Assembly: GCA_001466705.2 (NCBI GenBank)
Contig: LATX02000089.1
Location: forward strand, 930,001 to 994,000
Length of the DNA: 64,000 bases
Reading direction: 5' to 3'
Origin: Moniliophthora roreri
Lineage: Eukaryota; Basidiomycota; Agaricomycetes; Agaricales; Marasmiaceae
The notes below the pieces were generated by a model that saw only the letters and a list, made by a program, of their open reading frames with translations, did not search any database and had not been told where the DNA came from. Below are positions 56,578 to 64,000 of the stretch, piece by piece. The position numbers and the translations under genes are program-made. Each line of letters starts with the position of its first letter. The stretch's first letter is position 1.

Positions 56578-57671
56578 TGTCGTAAATTGGTGGTTTTAGG
56601 AAAATGGTAAGGAATTGATTGATTGTTCATAGGTAAAAGTAGATACAGTTTTTATAGTAAATTTTGTATTATACATACAAAACATGTTGGAATACTAGAA
56701 TTTGTATAGTAGCTGAAACCAGAGGATAAGACAAGCAAGAGGAATATAAAAATATTGAAATGAGTCCAAGTATGTAAAACACATTGGCAGGATAGCATCA
56801 CATGGCATTTTGGACCAAAATGCTGAAGGTAAAAGGCTAGGTCCTTTTGCTGGAATGCTGGTTACTTTGCCCCTCCACTCACTTTGTGCCTACCCTCCCA
56901 TTCCCAACAAAAGTCACTGCTCCTTGGCAGCTGTGTTAAGCTCATATAGTTAGAACAGAATTGTGAACCAACTAAGTTAAAAATCATATTGACTATCTCT
57001 CACATTTTGGCATTTAACATGCTGAAAGGTTGAAAATGCCAAAAATACCAGAAAATGCTGAATGTTACATTACTTGCGCAGCAACGACAACAACTCAACA
57101 ACACTTGACATAGTGATGTGGAGTTAACTTCGACAAGAAAGGAAAGTTTCCTTCTTGAAGGAGTAAAGGTTCAAGTTAGAGAGCTAGCTTTGGAAAAGCT
57201 AGAGTTCAGAAGGTTTGTTCGTTGGCTAAACACAAGTTGATTAAACCAGGTCAAGCTGAAGAGCTTAGACCTAGTGGACTATCTACTTATACATCCTTTG
57301 TAGCTACTTGTTTGGATACAAACTGCAGAGTCGATATTGTTGTTTGCTAAACAAGTAGAAAGCAATGGAACATGGTAGATTGTCGATGAAGTCATAAAGA
57401 AGGAACTCGACATCATAAGCGATGTCATCAGAAGGGGATAGAAACAAATGGAATAAAGTGAAGTCATAGTGATGTCATAAATATCGAAGAAGGAAAAGGG
57501 GAGCTGGGAAAGTGGACGAGTCCAGATGTCAAAGGGAAGCATAGTGTTGGGCGCTAAATTGCCCAGATTGATAATACAGGAAATGAAGAACGAGAAATTG
57601 TCTGATCAGAATGAAAAACTGTAACACTGAAAGGTATGATGTCACTCTACTGATGCCACCATTTCACAACA
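56578..57671 (-). repeat. Copia left (3') LTR
   Basis: About 1.09 kb. Its outer 210 nt (56578-56785) closely match the right LTR, and its inner 16 nt (57656-57671) match the right LTR's start. About 870 nt between these two parts are missing from the right LTR. The polypurine tract abutting 57671 argues that the long form is the original and the right LTR is the deleted one. Confidence 0.65.
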
Positions 57672-59363
57672 CTCCCCTGCAGATGAGGACTCACATTGCA
57701 TAGTGATTAGCAAAATTCAAAGTCAGTGTAGCCTGAGTTATGGAGCTGTCATTTCATCTGAAAAAATGACCAATGGTTATCCCCCTCTGCCACCTGATAT
57801 CACCTCCAGTAACTGGCTATGATATACTGAGAATTATCATAACTGGTCCTGGGGGTTGTATCAGGGTTGTAATGGAGGTGGGAGGGATGTATAACCCCCT
57901 GAAACTCATTATAAACTACTATAACCTGGCATAACCTGGATATGTCAGGTTATCAGAGTCTATAACCAGTTTTGGGGGTTTGTAACTAGTTAGCAGGGTT
58001 TATGTTGGATTTTGGTGTTTATGTCTAGTCCTCAAGAGTATACTGAACTACAGAGTACAGGATTAATATCAATTATACATATCTAGTTTGACAGTGTTCA
58101 AGCAGAACACAGGCTTAGCCAAGATATCCAATACTTGTTTGATAATAAAAATGTCTATTAGCATTCTAATGACATACAAGGTACTCACTGCACTACTCTG
58201 AGCTGCAGGACTCTGTCATTCATCCATACAAGATTCAAGTCAGCACTAAGAAGGTTCATCAGCAAGCAGGAATAAGGCAAGTATATATTAGACTTACTGC
58301 ATGGAAACACAACTTTAAAACATGTTTCAGTAGTCCTGAATGCACTATAGTTGAGTATATAATCATGTATTAAAGTAGAGACACATACCAGGTAAGCAAG
58401 AGTTGAGACATGCATTGACACATCTGATTGATAGTGTGAACATTCTACAAGGTGAGTTAGACATGTCATGAAAGACACTATATGATATGTACTCACTATG
58501 CAAGTGAGTACTGACAGTATTAGATACATACAACTAGGGTACAGTTGGTCAGTGAGGGGATAGTAGATAAGAATGAGAATGAGACATAAACATTTGAGGC
58601 AGCAACCTTAAGACAGAGGCAAAGTGGAGTGTGCCACCATTTGTGTAAAGATGTTGAGACTACTGATGTGTGTAGGTGCTTGAGGTCAAAACCCATGATC
58701 AGGCATGATTTTATTTGCCTGAAAGCTGTTGGTGTTTGAATCAGTGAACATCAGAATGCATAAGATGGGAAGCATACCTTGAAACCACCTGCTACCCATA
58801 TGTCCCACACAATAGTTCTGCTCACATATACTGATCAACTTCTTGAGACTGGTGATAAGTAGTTGCCACATCACCCATCCTCACTGGAGCATCTGAGACA
58901 AGATATCATCAGTGAATTACAAGAAATCACAGAGTACATCACTGACCCACAGAATGTGCAATTGAGGGACAAGAAGGTCCATAGAATGAGATGAAGGCTG
59001 ATGAGAGGGAAGCTATGATGAGGGAGAGCTGGGATGACCTGACAATGGTAGTGGTTAAAAGGAAAGAAGTGAATTTAAAGCCTGAGTGCCTGGATTGTTC
59101 TCCCATGTGATGCTTCTCTGGCTCAATAGTAAATGCCATATTCTGGCTTCAGCTTGCTGCCTGCCCATGTTGTTACTGGTCAGTAAGGTACACAAGTTTT
59201 AAAGTCACCTCAAACTGACTTGTTTGTTTACTAGCACTTGGTATGGCAGATTATGGTGGGACATGAACTACTAAAGCTGGACACATTAAGTTACAGAGAG
59301 TTATATCCCAGTTATATACTCTGATAACAATTATGCTGGGTTTTAGTGAGTTATACCCTCACT
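57672..59363. other. Copia interior without recognisable coding sequence
   Basis: CpG-poor and AT-rich with stops in every frame. GGGGGTT/AACCCCC and GGTTATA motifs recur at 57840-58010. No pol motif was recognised. Confidence 0.4.
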
Positions 59364-60231
59364 CTAACCTACAGAAGCCAGATTGAACCCACAGAAACCT
59401 GGTTCCATGAGCATATGACTCCATATCCAGTGATGTCCTCTTGTCATTTTTGCAGATGTTCTTCTGAGTCTGAGATACCACTCTGAGTACTGCCCCTTCT
59501 TCTTTCCTTCTTCTCTAAAACACTTCTTGATTGTATGGCCCATGTGCTGGCACTTTGGATTCTCACATTGAACAACTTTTGAATTAGCCATCAAGGCCAC
59601 AGCTTTACATCCTGTGATCATTAGTACTCCTCCAGACTCCAGATGCCTATCATTCTTCAAATTCTTCACCTTCTGTATGATTCTAAGCTTGGCATTGTCC
59701 ACCTCCAATTCTTCTTTCAGAGACTCCAGATTCATAATGAGATTGCCAAAACCAGGGTATTCTGCAATGGAATTTAGCATGATGGCAATGATCTGTGTAC
59801 TGCTAGGTCAGTCATTATGGATTCATTTAAGGTCATTGGCTAGGGATTGGATCTGCCCCATCACTATTATCATCTCTTCTCCTCTATACTTCACATTCAA
59901 GAATTCCCTCCACATCCTGACTGCAGCTCTCACCACAGACCCTCCAAATATTGCCATCAAATGAGCCCAAAGACCTGCTGGATCTTCATCAAATCCCTTG
60001 GCATGTGTCGATACTTCATTCTCCAGACATTTCACCAACATCTCTGTGGCTGCATCTCTCCTACTCTTCCAGGCCTTTACTGTTTTGCTGCTTGGTCCCC
60101 CATTTGGCTTCTCATCTTCATCCATCAATGTCTCTAATAAATTTGCAGCTCACACCACTCTAGTTCTATACTTCCATGCTCTGTAGTTCTCTTCTCCCTT
60201 CAGCTTCACAATATTCTTGTCAGAGTTTCTC
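59364..60231 (-). pseudogene. Copia gag (UBN2-like, with zinc knuckle), mutated
   Basis: The minus strand from about 60231 reads MRNSDKNIVKLKGEENYRAW, followed by TGA, then the gag core (KCLENEVSTHAKGFDEDPAG; MWREFLNVKYRGEEMIIVMG). Two more TGA codons follow near 59797-59825. A CX4CX4HX4C knuckle (CENPKCQHMGHTIKKC, about 59530-59580) confirms a retrotransposon nucleocapsid; the usual knuckle is CX2CX4HX4C, so the first spacing is altered. All three stops are TGA and would arise from CGA or TGG by C-to-T type changes. Confidence 0.75.
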
Positions 60232-60361
60232 ATTATTGTCTGATTTCAGATGGTTATATCATTCAGAGTTGGTTGTTCATTCGGAGTTGGTCATTCATTC
60301 AGGGTCAGTCAGTCATTGGTAGATTAGGAAAGTGGTTTAGGCTGAACTGGGGCCTATAACC

Positions 60362-60578
60362 TGTCATAAATTGGTGGTTTTAGGAAAATAGTAAGGAATT
60401 GATTGATTGTTCATAGGTAAAAGTAGATACAGTTTTTATAGTAAATTTTGTATTATATGCATAAAACATGTTGGAATATTAGAATTTGTATAGTAGCTGA
60501 AACTAGAGGATAAGACAAATAAGAGAAATATAAAAATATTGAAATGAGTCCAAGTATGTAAAACACCATTTCACAACA
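60362..60578 (-). repeat. Copia right (5') LTR, shortened
   Basis: 217 bp, running TGTCATAAATTGG on the plus strand to TTTCACAACA. It matches 56578-56785 almost base for base, then jumps to the 57656-57671 end, showing an internal deletion of about 870 nt. Confidence 0.75.
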
Positions 60579-60894
60579 ACAGTGATGTACAGGTATGGTA
60601 ACAAGCCCTAAGATGCATCAAAAAGTAAGCAGAATCCTTTGACCTTCTGGATTGGACCAAATGCTCCATAAGGACCTCTTTTTGGAATATTTTCAGAGTC
60701 TATTTACCATTTGTTGAATCCCTCACCATGTGGCTCTGGCTGGGAACACCTGTAATTGGCACAATCCCACATTCCACTAAAAATCTCAAGACTATAGCTC
60801 AAGGGATTTAACAAAATATCTAGATTTATTTCTCTCAGTGACATGTGGTCCATAAAATGTGTTGGTGTGAAGATATAGAATTTGCTATGAATGC

Positions 60895-61690
60895 ATTATA
60901 GTATGGGTAATGGGAAGAAACTGAATTGGAGTTTGAACTGGCTAGGCTATCTACATTGATAACTTTACCTACACCATTAGAGTGATCTTATCTGGAAATT
61001 GTGTGTTCTGTAGTTTATTAGACCAATATATTGTCTATATCTGGGACATGTAGTGAAATATATAGAGACTATATAATAACCCCCATATCTCCAGTATATA
61101 TAATGCACATGTGATAATTTCATGAGATCTGTTCAGGCAATGGAAAATTCAGTGTTGACCTACTCCTCCCATGGCAGAAGTAGGTTCAAACTGAGTAATT
61201 GACCTCTCTGAGAGCAAAAGGTACAAGAGAGAGTAGAGGAAGAAGGAGGGAAAAGCAAATAAACTCTGCTGCTCTGCTTCTTGTGCCAGATATAGACAAC
61301 ATATTGGTCTAATGAATTACAAGACACACAATTTCCAGATAAGATTACTCCAGTGGTGTAACAGGTCCTAATAATTATGGAAGTCAAGGTTTCCAGTGAT
61401 CCTTCTAAATTGTGGTATTCTATCTCACTTTCTCAGTCAGAGTGTCCACTCACTATTGTCTCTTTAGATATACTATCTATCATTTGTCTTGGTCTTGTAA
61501 GGTGTCTTTGAACTTATTAGCTAAGTAGCCAGGTATGGTAGTGACAGTCAACTGGTTGGCTGCTTTGTCAATCACTCAACATCACTGAGCACATCTAGTA
61601 ACCCACTCAGTTAACTAAACATTTGTTTGAGTTGGATAAGATATTAAATAGGTCAAGCAACATTGTATTACTGCAGAACCCAGATCAAGA
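60895..61690. repeat. CpG-decayed fourth copy of the decarboxylase 3' flank
   Basis: Colinear with 49445-49800 (GGGTTTGAACTGG..., CAGTCAGAGYGTCCACTCA, AGCTAA.TAGCCAGGTAT, AACCCACTCAGTTAACTA). Differences concentrate at CpG sites: GAGCGTCCACTCACCGTC becomes GAGTGTCCACTCACTATT, and GAGTCGAATAAGATGCCGAA becomes GAGTTGGATAAGATATTAAA. It is split by a 400-nt insertion with inverted arms. No decarboxylase coding sequence accompanies it. Confidence 0.75.
60970..61360. repeat. Foldback insertion with inverted arms of about 75 bp
   Basis: The left arm 60970-61044 (ATCTTATCTGGAAATTGTGT...TTAGACCAATAT) is repeated in reverse complement at 61286-61360. About 240 nt lie between. No coding content. It resembles a foldback element or two opposed LTR ends (TGTTACACCA... 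on the minus strand at the right arm). Confidence 0.65.
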
Positions 61691-61862
61691 GGGGGGCAAG
61701 ATCTTAATTAGTAAACAAAATCAAGAAACTCTTTAATGCCAAGTGGGGTAATACCATCTTCCCTCCTGTCATACTGAGTAAAAAAAAAGAAACCAACCTG
61801 ATATCTCACTATAGAAATTTGAGTATTGTGCACACACAATAATTAGTTGCATGATTTACAAT

Positions 61863-62868
61863 TAGGGGTGCCAACAGCTTAGCTCAGCTGGCTCCAGCTG
61901 GCTCAAACTGGCTTGGCTCCATACTGGCTCTCCAAACCATTACTATAAGTGGCTCGGCTCAGTTAGCAGCTTGAAGCTGCTAAGCTATTGGCTTGAGCTC
62001 TTTTTTTTCACCATATAATTTCTTCACTATATAAATACAGAGAAGTATTAGAAAGCCACTATAATATAACTGGCTACTAAAAAAACATCTCAAAGCTCTG
62101 AGAACAGTTGAAAACTGACTCAGGCACACAATTAGGTCATTGCCAGGGATGCATTGTGCTGTCAATCACTTGTTCAGCACTACTCAAAATCAACATTTCT
62201 ACAGCATTTCCCTTTTTCTGGAGTTCAATATAGCACTTTGGGAGGAATCTTGGCTTCAAGGTATGTCTGTTCTTGATTTCCTACCAGTTTTTTACTTCTT
62301 TGCTATAGGATCTTTTGCACTTATGGTAATATCAACAGCTGTAATCTCCCTATTCCCAATCTCTCCAACATCTGCATAGCTCTGAATTGGCTAGTACAAT
62401 CCACCAAGAAATTATCACTCTCAAGCAGAATATAGTGCCTGTGCATGACACCCACCCATCTCCTTTACCCCTTTCCAACCCAATGTATACCGTCTAATGT
62501 GCTCATTGTAGGGTCTGTAGGTCCAACAAGTTGAATTTGACACTGTTAGTATCTTGGACACTTTGTAAGAGTGTATTTCTGGTGTACAACCCATGGGACA
62601 TATAGATTATACTATTATTGTATATGTACAGGGCCAGAGTGGGTTGCTCACAGGAAGCCACATCCTATGCCACTTCCTTGGTACACCTACCTAGCACTTA
62701 TAAAAATGAAGAAAAACTTTTCCTTGAGCTATCAGCTTAGCGGCTCTGAGTGGCTCTGAAGCTGCTCTGGTGGTCAGCTCAAGGTGAGCTGTTAGACTGA
62801 GTGGCTCTGTCCAGCTTGGCTCTGGTCTGGCTCAAGCTGCAGCTCGAGCCAAGCTGTTGGCACCCCTA
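61863..62868. mobile_element. hAT-like DNA element (1006 bp) with 8-bp target duplication
   Basis: The left end TAGGGGTGCCAACAGCTTAG and the reverse complement of the right end TAGGGGTGCCAACAGCTTGG match over about 18 bp. The 8-bp TTTACAAT occurs on both sides (61855-61862 and 62869-62876). Subterminal TGGCTC/GAGCCA motifs are repeated many times near both ends, as in hAT elements. Only short frames are inside (for example 62140-62379), so it is non-autonomous or decayed. CpG is nearly absent, unlike the element at 45696. Confidence 0.85.
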
Positions 62869-62876
62869 TTTACAAT

Positions 62877-64000
62877 ACAATTGAACATTGAACATCAAAT
62901 TATTCCACTGTGCTTAATCATGAAGATAGTCAGAGGTCTTATATAAGCTTAGATGGGCCAGCAAAAAATGAGCTTTCTCAATAATTATTTCTCTGATGCT
63001 ACACTCTCAGATGTGTATATTAGTGACACAGAGTACTTTGCACCCAGATGAAGTAGAGTAGTTAAAAATAGAGTAATCCATCTTTGTACTCAAAGTTCTT
63101 GAATTGACATTAGCAAAATCTAGGGGAAGTTACAACTAAGCACTAACTCTTGAGATTGGTGACAATCCCCCATTAAGGTCACTATTGATTACAGCTGCAA
63201 CTATAATTAATCTCCAGCATAATATAGCATCTAATACCTGGTGCCAACACTCTTGAGAATCATAACAAGTTGCTGGAAATATAGCAGGTCAGATATAATA
63301 GAATGAGTAGTGGAGAGTATAATACATACCATGTAATACAACAAACTTAGAAGAATACAACCAGTAACAGCTGATAGCACAAGTGATTGGGCTTATAGTG
63401 ACTTTCAGGGTTATAGCAAGTTTTAGGGGTTATAACAGGTTTTATATGCTATGACTACTGCTTAGAGACTCAACTACCCACCAGGTCTCTAACCAGGAGT
63501 GTATAGTATATTAGATAATGTTTGTTAGATTATATCTCAGGTATCATAGCAAAGCATAGGGGATACAAGTGTTATCATTCATCTGTGACACAGACAGTAC
63601 CATACAGAGCCTAATGGAATCAGAATAAGAAACCTTTTGAGCCTCATTGTAAGACAATATGATCTGGTCAAATGATTAGCCCAGGTATATTCATTTAAAG
63701 AAGAACAATGGAAACAGACCTGGTGAGTGTAACATTGCCTAAGGAATAGCTGTGATGACAGATGAGTATCTGAGATAAATATGGGTCAGACAGTGATGAG
63801 AGAAGTATATCAGCATCACATACCAACGATGTTATGAGAACTTGAGTAAGCTGGAAAAAAGAGTGGTCATTAGTACTTGAAGGGACACAAATTGCAGAGG
63901 TAAAAGTACTGACCAAACAAACTAACTTGGCTTGACAAGCATTCATGTTCTGAGATCTGAGAGCCAACTGTTGAGACATGTCAGTGATGACTCTGACAGG
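62877..64000. other. CpG-depleted repeat-like DNA
   Basis: AT-rich sequence with almost no CpG and no supported gene. GGTTATA/GGGGTTATA motifs near 63405-63450 resemble those at 57840-58010 inside the copia region. A 94-codon minus frame (63695-63979) has no family resemblance and is not claimed. Confidence 0.4.

Larger units (their letters stand above)
56578..60578 (-). mobile_element. Decayed Ty1/copia-type LTR retrotransposon
   Basis: Oriented on the minus strand. Two related LTRs flank about 2.7 kb: the right (5') LTR at 60362-60578 and the left (3') LTR at 56578-57671. Both begin TGTTGTGAAATGG on the minus strand and end in the TTTA(T/C)GACA pair. Next to the left LTR the minus strand reads CTGCAGGGGAG, a polypurine tract exactly where second-strand priming is expected. 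The interior holds a gag remnant (59364-60231) but no recognisable protease, integrase or reverse transcriptase, so it is deleted. Flanking 5-mers do not match, so it may be rearranged. CpG is almost absent. Confidence 0.75.

Noticed and set aside
63695..63979. 94-codon minus-strand frame at the right edge
   Set aside because: Lies in CpG-depleted repeat DNA with no similarity to a known family; stop-poor by composition.

Overview
The window looks like nuclear DNA of a mushroom-forming basidiomycete (Agaricomycetes). The evidence is intron-dense genes with many 45-65 nt GT-AG introns, a split nuclear tRNA-Lys, and families typical of these fungi: a NACHT NLR remnant, a FunK1 kinase, a GH79 glycosidase, a WW-domain membrane protein and pyruvoyl-type decarboxylases of the PsiD/tryptophan decarboxylase group. 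Exons were joined by eye from frame, splice sites and family resemblance, so small boundary errors are likely. No species is claimed.

Layout. 1-1.7 kb: NACHT relic with an in-frame stop. 2.0 kb: intron-containing tRNA-Lys. 2.3-5.1 kb: MFS transporter. 5.3-7.6 kb: glutamate decarboxylase, tail to tail with it. 8.0-10.1 kb: secreted GH79 with a frameshift. 10.3-10.7 kb: a 98-residue membrane protein. 12.5-15.3 kb: WW-domain membrane protein. 15.6-16.5 kb: unknown gene. 16.7-19.4 kb: two tandem paralogues, each with a helical MLKL/HeLo-like N-terminus and an Asn/Tyr-rich tail motif. 20.2-24.1 kb: two unknown genes. 25.6-33.0 kb: two tandem MATE transporters. 33.3-35.5 kb: FunK1 kinase pseudogene. 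36.7-39.4 kb: AVT-like amino acid transporter.

41.6-55 kb is a segmental amplification. Three intact decarboxylase genes (438, 438 and 437 codons before the stop) lie head to tail at about 6 kb spacing. Their promoters and flanks are duplicated, and broken pieces of the neighbouring AVT gene are scattered among them. A non-autonomous hAT-like element with an 8-bp target duplication sits between copies 1 and 2.

56.6-64 kb is transposon-rich and nearly free of CpG. It holds a decayed Ty1/copia element with LTRs, polypurine tract and mutated gag, a second hAT-like element with an 8-bp duplication, and a fourth, CpG-decayed copy of the decarboxylase 3' flank. The NACHT relic at the left end is also CpG-poor. 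Both ends fit cytosine methylation and deamination of repeats.

Two modules stand out. One is the executor-like pair at 16.7-19.4 kb, whose architecture recalls HET-S/HELLP cell-death proteins. The other is the decarboxylase triplication, which could supply aromatic amines such as tryptamine.
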